Shown: piece after piece, positions 16,308 through 24,248 of the stretch
How positions within the stretch are numbered: the first letter of the stretch is position 1
Layout of the letters: the number at the start of each line of letters is the position of its first letter
DNA from: Elusimicrobiota bacterium
GTDB taxonomy: Bacteria > Elusimicrobiota > Elusimicrobia > UBA1565 > UBA9628
Length of the DNA stretch: 64,000 bases
Assembly: GCA_026388095.1 (NCBI GenBank)
Contig: JAPLKL010000006.1
Location: 62,001-126,000 of the forward strand
Direction of reading: 5' to 3'
Notes under the pieces: model-generated
The model's input: the letters and a program-made list of their open reading frames with translations, nothing else
Told to the model about the DNA's origin: nothing
Database searches by the model: none
Position numbers and translations under genes: made by a program

Positions 16308-16881
16308 GGTGTTCCACCTCCGGCTCCGACTTGAGGATCGCCCTCTTGAGCGCCCTGCGGGCCCGGCTGAGCCGGGAGCGCACCGTGCCCAGGGGGCAGT
16401 CGAGGGCCTCGGCGATCTGCTCGTAGCCGAGTCCATCCACGTCGAAAAGGGTCAGGATCGCCTTGTGCTCCATCGTGAGGCTGTCCAGCGCCTGGCGCAC
16501 TTCGGCCAATTGGCTCTCCCGCGTGAGCCGCTCCAGGACCGCCTCTTCCTTGGTGTCGGCGAGGCTGTCGGCGAGAGTGGCGCCGTCCCCCTGCTCGGGC
16601 GCCAAGGCGGCGTCGAGGCGCACGCCGAACCTGTGCTCGCAGCTCCTGACGCTGTCAACGTAGATGTTCCTAAGTATGGTCAGGAACCAAGTCTCCAGCG
16701 GCTGGGAGCGGTCGTAGCGGTCCCAGCTCCGGAAGACGCGGTAGAAGGCCTCCTGCACCAACTCCTTGGCCTCCTCGCTGTTGCCGCAAAGCCCATAGGC
16801 GAACTGGTAGCCCCGCTCCGAATGCTCCTCCACGAGCCGCTCCATCTGCGCCGGGTCCCGCTTGGGGCTCATACTATACAT
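16297..16881 (-). CDS. ECF-type RNA polymerase sigma factor (RpoE-like)
   Basis: 194 residues. Region 2 is clear (EEAKELVQEAFYRVFRSW, then LETWFLTILRNIYVDSVR) and region 4 carries the -35-binding helix-turn-helix (LGYEQIAEALDCPLGTVRSRLSRARRAL). Regions 1.1 and 3 are absent, as expected for the ECF group. First gene of a sigma, anti-sigma, RseB-like, radC unit, so it probably runs an envelope-stress response. GGAACTT, the classical ECF -35 sequence, lies 18 bp upstream of the ATG at 16881, hinting at autoregulation. The true start could be the ATG at 16872. No Shine-Dalgarno precedes either. Confidence 0.92.
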   Translation of the reverse strand: MYSMSPKRDPAQMERLVEEHSERGYQFAYGLCGNSEEAKELVQEAFYRVFRSWDRYDRSQPLETWFLTILRNIYVDSVRSCEHRFGVRLDAALAPEQGDGATLADSLADTKEEAVLERLTRESQLAEVRQALDSLTMEHKAILTLFDVDGLGYEQIAEALDCPLGTVRSRLSRARRALKRAILKSEPEVEHHGM

Positions 16882-16898
16882 ACGAGTTCGGGCCGAAA

Positions 16899-16905
16899 AA
16901 GTTCC
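16899..16905 (-). promoter_or_regulatory. Possible ECF-type -35 element (GGAACTT)
   Basis: GGAACTT on the minus strand matches the sigma-E family -35 consensus and precedes the ECF sigma gene. At the usual 16-bp spacing the -10 position reads TATGT rather than TCTGA, so only half of the promoter is convincing. Confidence 0.3.
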
Positions 16906-16928
16906 CTCCCGTCCTGCCGCCTCGTCGA

Positions 16929-16984
16929 TTGTAACAATTCGTTAACAGCCCTGAAATCGCTCTGTAACAGCCTGGCCACATACT
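16929..16984 (+). promoter_or_regulatory. Pho-box-like array of four 11-bp direct repeats plus -10
   Basis: Four 7-bp units TTGTAAC (16929), CGTTAAC (16940), CTGAAAT (16951) and CTGTAAC (16962) are each separated by exactly 4 bp, an 11-bp pitch. This is the geometry of PhoB/PhoP boxes bound by tandem OmpR-family winged-helix regulators. The last unit ends 10 bp before CATACT (16979-16984), a -10-like hexamer, which lies 6 nt before the GTG start of the histidine kinase gene. No Shine-Dalgarno is present. Confidence 0.55.
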
Positions 16985-16990
16985 CATAGC

Positions 16991-17896
16991 GTGAACGCCA
17001 AGACCCCAGAAGTGGCGCAGTGGGAAGACCTGGTGATCCGCCAGCCCGAACAGCCGGTCCCGGCCCCGGTGCCGGCGCCGGTGCCCGTGAAGGCTCCCGA
17101 GCAGATGCAGGCCTCCTACCTCACCCATGAATTGCGCGCCCCGGTCACTGCGATCCGTCTGGGCCTGGAGATCCTCCAGGAGCAGGTCCTGCGCAAGCTG
17201 GAATCCGATGAGAAGCAGATGCTGAACTTGGCGATCAAGAACACCGCGCGCCTCGAAGGGCTCATCAACGACATCATGGACTACTCAAAGATCGTGGCGG
17301 GCAAGATGACCGTCACAACGGAGCCCTGCGAGGCGCGCGCCCTCATCGGCGACGCCGTGGACGCCATGCAGACCATGGCCCTCTCCAAGGGCGTCAAGCT
17401 GGTCAAGGACATCGAGGAAGGCCTGCCCCGGGTCTCGGCCGAAGCGCGGCGCGTGGTCCAGGTCCTGACCAACCTCATCTCCAACGCCATCAAGTTCAGC
17501 CCCACCCGCGGGACCGTCACGGTCTCGGTCAAGGCCGGCCGCTACGAGCACGCCGGAGCTTTGGTCTTCCGGGTCAAGGACATGGGCTGCGGCATCCCGG
17601 CCGAGGACATCGAGAAGGTCTTCGACATGTTCGTGCAGTCCGCGTCCAGCGTCCAGAAGAAGACCGAGGGCACGGGCCTGGGCCTGACCTTGGCCCGGAC
17701 CATGGTGGAGCTGCACGGCGGCCGCATCTGGGCCGAGAGCTGGAAAGGCGCCGGCGCGAGCTTCTCCTTCACGATTCCGATCGCCCCCGAGGACATGGCC
17801 CGCAAGGTCGAGCTCTACCCGAAGCCGGTCGAGTACCACGGCCTGCTGGTCTCGCTCTACCGCCGCCTCAACGCGTTCTTCGCGATGTTCGTCTAG
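16991..17896 (+). CDS. Soluble sensor histidine kinase
   Basis: 301 residues. N-terminal ~35 residues are Pro/Val/Ala-rich (repeated PAPVPAPV), followed directly by a HisKA dimerisation domain with the phospho-acceptor in YLTHELRAPVTAIR, and a HATPase domain with N box LTNLISNAIKFSP, G1 VKDMGCGIP and G2 GTGLGLTLA. There is no membrane segment and no recognised sensor domain, so input must come from a partner or the Pro-rich tail. A ~35-residue C-terminal extension is unassigned. No response regulator is adjacent. GTG 16991 is supported by the promoter array ending just upstream; it may be translated from a leaderless mRNA. Confidence 0.88.
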   Translation: MNAKTPEVAQWEDLVIRQPEQPVPAPVPAPVPVKAPEQMQASYLTHELRAPVTAIRLGLEILQEQVLRKLESDEKQMLNLAIKNTARLEGLINDIMDYSKIVAGKMTVTTEPCEARALIGDAVDAMQTMALSKGVKLVKDIEEGLPRVSAEARRVVQVLTNLISNAIKFSPTRGTVTVSVKAGRYEHAGALVFRVKDMGCGIPAEDIEKVFDMFVQSASSVQKKTEGTGLGLTLARTMVELHGGRIWAESWKGAGASFSFTIPIAPEDMARKVELYPKPVEYHGLLVSLYRRLNAFFAMFV

Positions 17897-17921
17897 GCTG
17901 CCCATCCGGGTCGGCCCTTTT

Positions 17922-17955
17922 CCTTAACAGGCCTGAAACACAGCTTTGGTGGAAT
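17922..17955 (+). promoter_or_regulatory. Second Pho-box-like array plus -10
   Basis: Units CCTTAAC (17922) and CTGAAAC (17933) have the same 11-bp pitch as the array before the kinase gene, and 14 of 16 bases across TTAACAG-CCTGAAA match that array. A weaker third unit, CTTTGGT, starts at 17944. CTGAAAC ends 10 bp before TGGAAT (17950-17955), which is 6 nt before the ATG at 17962, the same geometry as in the first array. Confidence 0.45.
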
Positions 17956-17961
17956 ATCCTC

Positions 17962-18195
17962 ATGCCTATATTCCATCTGGCCCCCAGCTACCACGATACC
18001 TGGGTCGTCTTCGACCGCAGTCTGCGCGTGGTGGACTGCGGGGAGCACCTGGAGCCCCTGCGACGAAAGCACGGCGCCCGCCGGACCTTCTGCTTCGTGG
18101 CCGGCCCCGGCGACTCCCCGCAGGCGGCCGCAGATGGTCCCTGGTCCCTGCGCGGGATGCTCGGACATCCGCCCGTAGGCTTAGCCTTCGGCTGA
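17962..18195 (+). CDS. Small protein of unknown function, possible member of the same regulon
   Basis: 77 residues, begins MPIFHLAPSYHDTWVVFD. I do not recognise a family. It is soluble-looking, with a Trp/His-rich N-terminus, two Cys (in VVDCGEH and TFCFV) and no signal peptide or membrane helix. It follows the histidine kinase by 65 bp and has its own Pho-box-like array and -10 placed as for the kinase, which is the main reason to believe it is a gene. A spurious frame is possible, since other frames are open here as well. Confidence 0.45.
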   Translation: MPIFHLAPSYHDTWVVFDRSLRVVDCGEHLEPLRRKHGARRTFCFVAGPGDSPQAAADGPWSLRGMLGHPPVGLAFG

Positions 18196-18264
18196 CGACT
18201 CCGGGGGACGATCCGAGCCTCCAAGACGCTTCGTACTCCATTGGACCGCGGCGGGAGGATTAGA

Positions 18265-18270
18265 TAGAAT
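18265..18270 (+). promoter_or_regulatory. -10 box before the GT4 gene
   Basis: TAGAAT lies 9 nt before the ATG at 18280. Transcription would begin a few bases before the start codon, at the head of the glycan cluster. No -35 is evident. Confidence 0.35.
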
Positions 18271-18279
18271 CCCTCAACG

Positions 18280-19413
18280 ATGATGCGCATCGGTCTTGAC
18301 ATCAGCTCGGCACTGGCCGGGAACAGCGGCTTGGACATGTACGTCAAGAACCTGGTCAAGGGCTTGGCCGCAGTCGACCAGGAGAACGAGTACTTTCTCT
18401 ACAGCGCCTTCTGGTCCAGACCGGACCGGATGGCCGCATTCGATTTGCCGCTGGCCGGGAATTTCCGTCCTGCGTTCAAGCGTTTTCCCCAACGCCTGCT
18501 CCTCCCAGCAGATGAATTCGGGCTGGGACTGCAGGAACGGTGGCTGCGCGATTGGAAGCTCGATTTGTTCCATGGTCTGGGGAACACGATTCCTCGCCTC
18601 CACAGCCTGCCCAGCGTGGTGACCGTGCATCATGTTGGGGGGCTATCCCCTCAGGCTACGGCCTGGGACCGCTTTTACTTCGACTTCCTCACGACCCGAT
18701 CCGTCCGGCGCGCCCACGCAGTCGTGGCGGTCTCGGAGTTCACCCGGGGAGAGATCCTGCGACGGTGGAGCCTGGACCCCACCCGCGTCGCGACCGTGCT
18801 GGAGGGCGGGCCTGCGCCGGAGTTCCGGCCGCGCGAGGGCCGGCGGCCCCCGACGCGCGCCCGCCCTTTCATCCTGCATGTCGGCAGTTTTCTCGAGCAC
18901 AAGAACATCCCGACTTTGGTCAAAGCCTACCATGGATTGCTGGCCCGGGCTCCGGAGTGCGTGGGGGACCTGGTGCTCGCGGGACACGGAGGACGAGACC
19001 TGGCCCGGGTCGAGAGCCTCATCCGTGAGCTGGGCCTCGGCGGCCGGGTCGATATACTGACCGGAGCGTCGCGCGGCGAAATCGTCTCCCTCTATCAGGA
19101 TGCGGCGGCGGTCGTGGTGCCCTCGCTGATCGAGGGCTTCGGTTTCGCGGCCCTGGAAGCGATGGCTTGCGGGGCGCCCATCCTGGTATCGCGGGCGGGA
19201 GCTCTCCCTGAACTCGTCGGCGACGCGGGCCTGGTCTTCGACCCTCTGGATTGCAAGGCCTTGACCCTCGGATTGCAGAGGATACTGACCGACGCATCCC
19301 TAGCGGCGGACTTGCGGCGGCGCGGGCTGGAGCGGGTGCGCCGCTTCTCCTGGGATAAGACCGCCCGCGACACCATCGAGGTCTATCGACGGACCCTGGG
19401 CCAAGGCCGATGA
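18280..19413 (+). CDS. Glycosyltransferase family 4
   Basis: 377 residues. GT-B fold retaining glycosyltransferase. Visible: N-terminal GLDISSALAGNSGLDMYVKNLVKGL, the hinge AVVAVSEFTRGEI, LHVGSFLEHKNIPTLVKAY, and the E-x7-E catalytic motif PSLIEGFGFAALEAMACGAP that binds the nucleotide-sugar donor. First gene of the surface-glycan region; probably adds one sugar to a lipid-linked precursor at the cytoplasmic membrane. ATG 18280 and ATG 18283 are equally possible. Donor and acceptor cannot be predicted. Confidence 0.88.
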   Translation: MMRIGLDISSALAGNSGLDMYVKNLVKGLAAVDQENEYFLYSAFWSRPDRMAAFDLPLAGNFRPAFKRFPQRLLLPADEFGLGLQERWLRDWKLDLFHGLGNTIPRLHSLPSVVTVHHVGGLSPQATAWDRFYFDFLTTRSVRRAHAVVAVSEFTRGEILRRWSLDPTRVATVLEGGPAPEFRPREGRRPPTRARPFILHVGSFLEHKNIPTLVKAYHGLLARAPECVGDLVLAGHGGRDLARVESLIRELGLGGRVDILTGASRGEIVSLYQDAAAVVVPSLIEGFGFAALEAMACGAPILVSRAGALPELVGDAGLVFDPLDCKALTLGLQRILTDASLAADLRRRGLERVRRFSWDKTARDTIEVYRRTLGQGR

Positions 19414-19486
19414 AGATGCGAGCCTGAAAGGCGCCCTACCGGCACCTGCTGGAGCTTCCGCGCAGTGGAGCCACGTCGGAATTTTA

Positions 19487-19492
19487 GTACAA
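19487..19492 (+). promoter_or_regulatory. Possible -10 box before first epimerase gene
   Basis: TACAAT (5/6 to consensus) in an AT-rich 100-bp gap, 21 nt before the ATG at 19514. A 6-bp inverted repeat GTTCAT-TTT-ATGAAC (19505-19519) includes the start codon. No good -35 is seen. Confidence 0.3.
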
Positions 19493-19513
19493 TTGACGAT
19501 AGCTGTTCATTTT

Positions 19514-20536
19514 ATGAACGACGAACCTACAAGAGAGGTCCTCATCACTGGTGGGGCCGGCTACGTAGGCTGCGTCCTCGTGCCCAAGCTCCTCGATGCC
19601 GGATACCACGTCACGGTATTCGACATCATGTATTACGGGGACCGCAACCTCCCATCTCACCCGCGGCTCAAGGTCGTCCGGGCCGACATCCGCGACACCG
19701 CTCGCTTGGACTCCGAGTTGGCCGGGACGGACGCGGTCATCCATCTGGCCTGCATCTCCAACGATCCCAGCTTCGAGCTCGACGCCGGCCTGGGCAAGTC
19801 AATCAACTTCGACTGCTTCGAGCCCATGCTCAAGGCCTGCCGCGCCGCCGGGGTCAGGCGCTTCATCTACGCCTCCTCCAGTTCCGTCTACGGCGTCAGC
19901 GAAGCCCCGGACGTCACCGAGGAGCACCCCCTCAAGCCCCTCACGGACTACAGCAAGTATAAGGCCCTATGCGAGGACGTACTGCGCCGTTACCAAGCTC
20001 CGGATTTCTGCACGGTCATCATCCGGCCGGCCACCGTCTGCGGCTACTCCCCGCGCATGCGCCTCGACCTCTCGGTCAACATCCTGACCAACCTCGCGGT
20101 CAACAACCGCCGCATCACGGTCTTCGGCGGCAGCCAGAAGCGCCCGAACCTGCACATCGGGGACATGGCCGACCTCTACCTCCGGCTCCTGGGGCTCCCC
20201 GATGAGAAACTGGCCGGCGACACCTTCAACGCCGGTTATCAGAACTACTCCATCGCCGACCTGGCCCAGATGGTGCGCAGGGTGGTGGAGGCCGAGATGC
20301 CGGAGAAGGCGCCCATCGAGATCGTGACCAGCGCCACGGACGACCTGCGCTCCTATCACGTCTCCTCCGGGAAGATCGCCGCCAAGTTGGGGTTCAAGCC
20401 CACGCGCACGGTGGAAGACGCCATCGCCGACCTCTGTCGCGCCTTCAAGGCCCGCCAGCTCCCGGACAGCCTCACCGACCCCCGTTACTTCAACGTCAAG
20501 ACCATGAAGGCCCTCACCTCCGCGAGGAGCGCATGA
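19514..20536 (+). CDS. NAD-dependent sugar epimerase/dehydratase (extended SDR)
   Basis: 340 residues. Rossmann motif GGAGYVG near the N-terminus, HLACISNDPSFELD, Ser/Tyr catalytic region YASSSSVYGVSE and DYSKYK (Tyr-x3-Lys), and IRPATVCGYSPRMRLDL. The last feature places it in a subgroup of glycan-cluster SDR proteins, and the minus-strand gene at 36973-37959 shows the same GHSPRMRMDL string, so they are probably paralogues. The ATG at 19514 fits the Rossmann fold best; an upstream TTG at 19493 was not chosen. The next gene overlaps by 4 bp. It acts on a nucleotide sugar of unknown identity. Confidence 0.85.
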   Translation: MNDEPTREVLITGGAGYVGCVLVPKLLDAGYHVTVFDIMYYGDRNLPSHPRLKVVRADIRDTARLDSELAGTDAVIHLACISNDPSFELDAGLGKSINFDCFEPMLKACRAAGVRRFIYASSSSVYGVSEAPDVTEEHPLKPLTDYSKYKALCEDVLRRYQAPDFCTVIIRPATVCGYSPRMRLDLSVNILTNLAVNNRRITVFGGSQKRPNLHIGDMADLYLRLLGLPDEKLAGDTFNAGYQNYSIADLAQMVRRVVEAEMPEKAPIEIVTSATDDLRSYHVSSGKIAAKLGFKPTRTVEDAIADLCRAFKARQLPDSLTDPRYFNVKTMKALTSARSA

Positions 20537-21549
20537 GCACGCCGGCCCGAGCGGTGGTCACCGGAGGCGCCGGGTTCATCGGCAGCCACCTGGTCGAGCG
20601 CCTCCTCAAAGAAGGCCTGGCCGTCACGGTGATCGACGACTTCTCCACCGGCCGGCCCGAGAACCTGGCGCACCTCAAGGATCAGGCCGGGCTCAAGCTG
20701 GTCCGAGCCGATGCCGCGGACGGAGAGTCTATCAGCCCCTGTTTCCAAGGCGCCGACTGGGTCTTCCACCTCGCCGCCTTGGCCGACATCGTGCCCTCCA
20801 TCGAGCGCCCCACGGACTACTTCCGCGCCAACGTCGCCGCGACTCAGTCCGTCCTCGAAGCGGCGCGCGCGGCGGGCGTCAAGCGCTTCGTCTACGCGGC
20901 CTCATCCTCATGCTACGGCATCCCGGACGTCTTCCCGACGCCGGAGACCGCGGCCATCCGGCCGCAGTACCCCTACGCCCTGACCAAGCGCCTGGGAGAG
21001 GAGCTGGTCCTGCACTGGGGCCAAGTCTACCGTCTGCCGGTGGTGAGCCTGCGTTTCTTCAACGTCTACGGGCCGCGCTCGCGCACCTCGGGGACTTACG
21101 GCGCCGTGTTCGGGGTCTTCCTGGCCCAGAAACTGGCCGGCCGGCCCTACACCGTGGTCGGCGACGGCCGGCAGACCCGCGACTTCACCTTCGTCACCGA
21201 CGTGGCGGAGGCCCTGGCGAGCGCGGCGCGGTCCTCGGTGAGCGGCGAGGTCTTCAACGTGGGTTCGGGCCACACCTACAGCGTCAACCGTCTTGTGGAG
21301 CTCTTGGGCGGCCCGGTAACCCACATCCCCAAGAGGCCCGGCGAACCGGACCGCACCTTCGCCGACATCTCCAAGATCCGGCGCGTCTTGGGCTGGGAGC
21401 CCCGCGTCTCTTTGGAGGATGGCGTGCGCCGGATGATCGAGCATATCGACTACTGGAAAGCCGCCCCGGTCTGGACGCCGGAGCAGATCGCCAAGGCCAC
21501 GGAGACGTGGTTCCGCTGCCTCACCCCGGCCGCCGAGAGGAGACCTTGA
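20533..21549 (+). CDS. UDP-glucose 4-epimerase-like SDR protein
   Basis: 338 residues. Rossmann GGAGFIGSHLVERLL, DDFSTGRPENL, HLAALADIVPSIERP, catalytic YAASSSCYGIPD and YPYALTKRLGEE (Tyr-x3-Lys), LRFFNVYGPRSRTSGTYGAV, and GDGRQTRDFTFVTDVAEAL. These match the WbpP/GalE-type epimerases used in O-antigen synthesis. ATGA overlap with the previous epimerase gene. The exact substrate (UDP-GlcNAc, UDP-glucose or a uronate) cannot be decided from motifs. Confidence 0.87.
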   Translation: MSTPARAVVTGGAGFIGSHLVERLLKEGLAVTVIDDFSTGRPENLAHLKDQAGLKLVRADAADGESISPCFQGADWVFHLAALADIVPSIERPTDYFRANVAATQSVLEAARAAGVKRFVYAASSSCYGIPDVFPTPETAAIRPQYPYALTKRLGEELVLHWGQVYRLPVVSLRFFNVYGPRSRTSGTYGAVFGVFLAQKLAGRPYTVVGDGRQTRDFTFVTDVAEALASAARSSVSGEVFNVGSGHTYSVNRLVELLGGPVTHIPKRPGEPDRTFADISKIRRVLGWEPRVSLEDGVRRMIEHIDYWKAAPVWTPEQIAKATETWFRCLTPAAERRP

Positions 21550-21551
21550 GA

Positions 21552-23111
21552 ATGCCCATGGCCAAGCCCGCGCCGTCCCAGCCCAGGACCGACGTCTCCG
21601 GCAAGATCAAGGGGCTTACCGAGCTCGCCGCCATCATCCAGTCAGCGCGCCGCCGCGGCCGCAAGATCGTGCTTTGCCACGGGGTCTTCGACTTGGTGCA
21701 CCCCGGCCACATCGTCCACTTCAAGGAGGCGCGCAAGCACGGCGATTTGCTGGTCGTGACGGTGACCCCGGACCGTTGGGTCAACAAGGGTCCGGGACAT
21801 CCGCTGTTCTCCGAGCAACTTCGCCTGGAAAGCCTCGCCGCCTTGGCCATGGTCGACTATGTCGCGCTCAACGAATGGCCCACCGCGACCAAGGCCATCA
21901 AGCTGCTACGGCCGCATTTCTACGTCAAAGGCCGCGACTACGCAGACCCCAAAGCGGACCTGACCGGAAAGATAGGCGAGGAAGCAGCCGCCATCAAGTC
22001 CGTAGGCGGCCGCCTCGTCACTACCGAAGGCTTCACCTCGAGTTCCAGCCACATTATCAACCGTTTCTTCAGCGCCTATCCGGCAGAGACCCAGGAGTAC
22101 TTGGATGGTATGCGCCGGCTTCACTCAGCCGACAGTATCATCGCTCACCTGCGCTCGCTCTCCAAGCTCAAGGTCCTGGTGATAGGAGAAGCCATCCTCG
22201 ACCAATACTCCTACTGCCTGCCCCTGGGGAAGTCCCCAAAGGAAAACCTGGTCTCCACCAAATATTCGCACGAGGAGCTCTTCGCGGGCGGCGCCGTGGC
22301 CACGGCCAACCATCTGGCCGGCTTCTGCCAGTCGGTCGTCTTGCTCACTAATCTTGGACCGGACGCGAAGGAAGAGGCTTTCATCCGCGGCAAGCTCAGG
22401 CCCAACGTGCGCCTGGAGGCCGTCCGGACCCCCGAGCGGCCCACCGTGCGCAAGCAGCGCTTCGTGGATCCTGAACCGCTCCGCAAGGTCTTCGAGATCC
22501 AGTATCTCGACGACACGCCCCTGGACACCCGCACCGAAAAGGCCTGCCAAGCCAAGCTCGCCCGGGAGCTTCCTCGTCACGACCTGGTCGTGGTCAACGA
22601 TTTCGGGCACGGCCTGATGACCCCCCGCCTGCGCGAGACGGTGCTCTCCAGCCGCAAGTTCCTGGCCCTCAACACCCAATCCAATTCCGCCAACCACGGC
22701 TTTAACGCGGTCACCAAGTACGCCCACGCCGACTACGTGGCCATCGACGAGCTGGAGCTGCGCATCGCGGCGCGCGACAAGTACGGCGCCATACCGGACC
22801 TCGCGGCCTCGGTGCGCCGCCAACTGCGCGCGGGCCAGTTCCTGGTCAGCCGCGGAGCGCTGGGCTCCTTCGTGCTCTCGTCATGCGGGTGGCACGAGTC
22901 GCCGGCCCTGGCCCTGCGCATCGTGGACCGGATGGGCGCCGGCGACGCGCTTTTCGCCGTCACCTCACCCTGCGCCTATCGCCGGGTCCCGCCGGACCTG
23001 CTCTGCTTCATCGGCAACTGCGTGGGCGCCTTGGCGGTCGAAATCGTGGGCAACCGCAAGCCCGTGGATCCCGTGGCCCTGTTCAAGTTCATCAAGACCC
23101 TGCTGAAATGA
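21552..23111 (+). CDS. Cytidylyltransferase-PfkB kinase fusion (HldE-like, reversed domain order)
   Basis: 519 residues. N-terminal ~170 residues: nucleotidyltransferase with CHGVFDLVHPGHIVHF (HxGH) and KGRDYADP, then TTEGFTSSSSHIIN. C-terminal ~320 residues: ribokinase/PfkB-type kinase with LVIGEAILDQY, AGGAVATANHLAGF and catalytic RMGAGDALFAV. HldE of E. coli, which makes ADP-heptose, has the kinase first and the transferase second; here the order is reversed. It presumably phosphorylates and activates a sugar or polyol for glycan assembly. AGAGGAG precedes the ATG at ~12 nt. Its stop overlaps the DegT gene start (ATGA). Confidence 0.85.
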   Translation: MPMAKPAPSQPRTDVSGKIKGLTELAAIIQSARRRGRKIVLCHGVFDLVHPGHIVHFKEARKHGDLLVVTVTPDRWVNKGPGHPLFSEQLRLESLAALAMVDYVALNEWPTATKAIKLLRPHFYVKGRDYADPKADLTGKIGEEAAAIKSVGGRLVTTEGFTSSSSHIINRFFSAYPAETQEYLDGMRRLHSADSIIAHLRSLSKLKVLVIGEAILDQYSYCLPLGKSPKENLVSTKYSHEELFAGGAVATANHLAGFCQSVVLLTNLGPDAKEEAFIRGKLRPNVRLEAVRTPERPTVRKQRFVDPEPLRKVFEIQYLDDTPLDTRTEKACQAKLARELPRHDLVVVNDFGHGLMTPRLRETVLSSRKFLALNTQSNSANHGFNAVTKYAHADYVAIDELELRIAARDKYGAIPDLAASVRRQLRAGQFLVSRGALGSFVLSSCGWHESPALALRIVDRMGAGDALFAVTSPCAYRRVPPDLLCFIGNCVGALAVEIVGNRKPVDPVALFKFIKTLLK

Positions 23112-24247
23112 CTCTGAAAGACCGACGCGTCAAAATCAATCCCGTTACCCAGGTGCGCTACTCCTACCTCGACCGGCAGTTCGCCGATATCGAGCCCATC
23201 GTCGACGATATCCGCAAGCTGGTCAAGTCCGGCGACTTCACCCTGGGCGCGCCCGTCGCCGAGTTCGAGGCCGAGTTCGCCCGGCTCATCGGATCCCAAT
23301 ATGCGGTAGGGGTCGGTTCCGGGACCGACGCCCTGACGCTCTCACTCAAGGCCCTGGGAATCGGGCCTGGCGATGAGGTCATCACTGCCGCCAACACCTT
23401 CGTGGCCACCGCTGGAGCCATCGCCGCGGCGGGAGCCCGCATCGTGTTCGTGGACTGCGACGACAAGTTCGTCATCGACGCGGACCTCATGGAGCGCGCC
23501 ATCACTCCCCGAACCAAGGCCCTGCTACCCGTGCAGTGGGGGGGACAGCCGGCAGACATGAGCCGCATCATGGATATCGCGGCGCGGCACAAGATTCCGG
23601 TGCTCGAGGACGCCTGCCAGTCTATCGGAGCCGAGATCGACGGCCGCAAGTGCGGCACCTGGGGCGCGGCCGCAGGCTTCAGCCTGCATCCCCTTAAGAA
23701 CCTCAATGTCTGGGGCGACGGTGGGCTCATCACCACTGATTCCCAGGAGCTGCGCGACCGGCTCATCCTCATGCGCAACCACGGCATGTCCACGCGCGAT
23801 GAGTACGCATTCTACGCCTACAACAGCCGCCTCGATTCCCTACAGGCCGTGGTGGGGCTCCACCTCATCAAGGATTTCGAGTGGATCACCAACACCCGCA
23901 TCGCCAACGCGGCAAAACTCGACGCGGCCCTCTCCAAACTGATCCCCCGCGTGACGCTGCCGCGGCGCGACGCCGGGGAGCGGCACGTCTATCACCTCTA
24001 CCAGTTCCTGGCCCAGGACCGCGACCTCCTCTGCGCGCACCTGCGGGCGCATGGGGTAGAGGCCAAGGTCCACTATCCCGTGCCCCTGCACCTGCAGCCC
24101 GCCAGCCGGAGCCTCGGCTACAAAGCCGGGGACTTCCCGAAAGCCGAGGCCCAGGCCAAGACCACCGTCACTTTGCCCGTACACCAGCACCTCACTGCAG
24201 AAGAGCTCTCCTACATGATAAGCTGTGTAGAGGAGTTCTATTCCTAG
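23108..24247 (+). CDS. DegT/DnrJ/EryC1/StrS sugar aminotransferase
   Basis: 379 residues. PLP enzyme that aminates a nucleotide-activated keto-sugar. Visible: GDFTLGAPVAEFE, VGVGSGTDALTLSLKALG, ITAANTFVATAGAI, EDACQSIGAEIDGRKCG, and the PLP Lys in FSLHPLKNLNVWGDGGLI. The C-terminus carries EAKVHYPVPLHLQP and LPVHQHLTAEE, typical of the family. The ATG overlaps the previous stop. It lies 1 nt upstream of a clear paralogue; tandem DegT genes may act on two different sugars or positions. Confidence 0.9.
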   Translation: MTLKDRRVKINPVTQVRYSYLDRQFADIEPIVDDIRKLVKSGDFTLGAPVAEFEAEFARLIGSQYAVGVGSGTDALTLSLKALGIGPGDEVITAANTFVATAGAIAAAGARIVFVDCDDKFVIDADLMERAITPRTKALLPVQWGGQPADMSRIMDIAARHKIPVLEDACQSIGAEIDGRKCGTWGAAAGFSLHPLKNLNVWGDGGLITTDSQELRDRLILMRNHGMSTRDEYAFYAYNSRLDSLQAVVGLHLIKDFEWITNTRIANAAKLDAALSKLIPRVTLPRRDAGERHVYHLYQFLAQDRDLLCAHLRAHGVEAKVHYPVPLHLQPASRSLGYKAGDFPKAEAQAKTTVTLPVHQHLTAEELSYMISCVEEFYS

Positions 24248-24248
24248 G

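Noticed and set aside
20910-21551. Upstream extension of the cytidylyltransferase-kinase frame
   Set aside because: It overlaps the epimerase in another frame and has no motif; ATG 21552 precedes the first conserved residues.
22883-23107. Upstream extension of the first DegT frame
   Set aside because: It lies inside the kinase domain of the previous gene; ATG 23108 gives the family-typical N-terminus.
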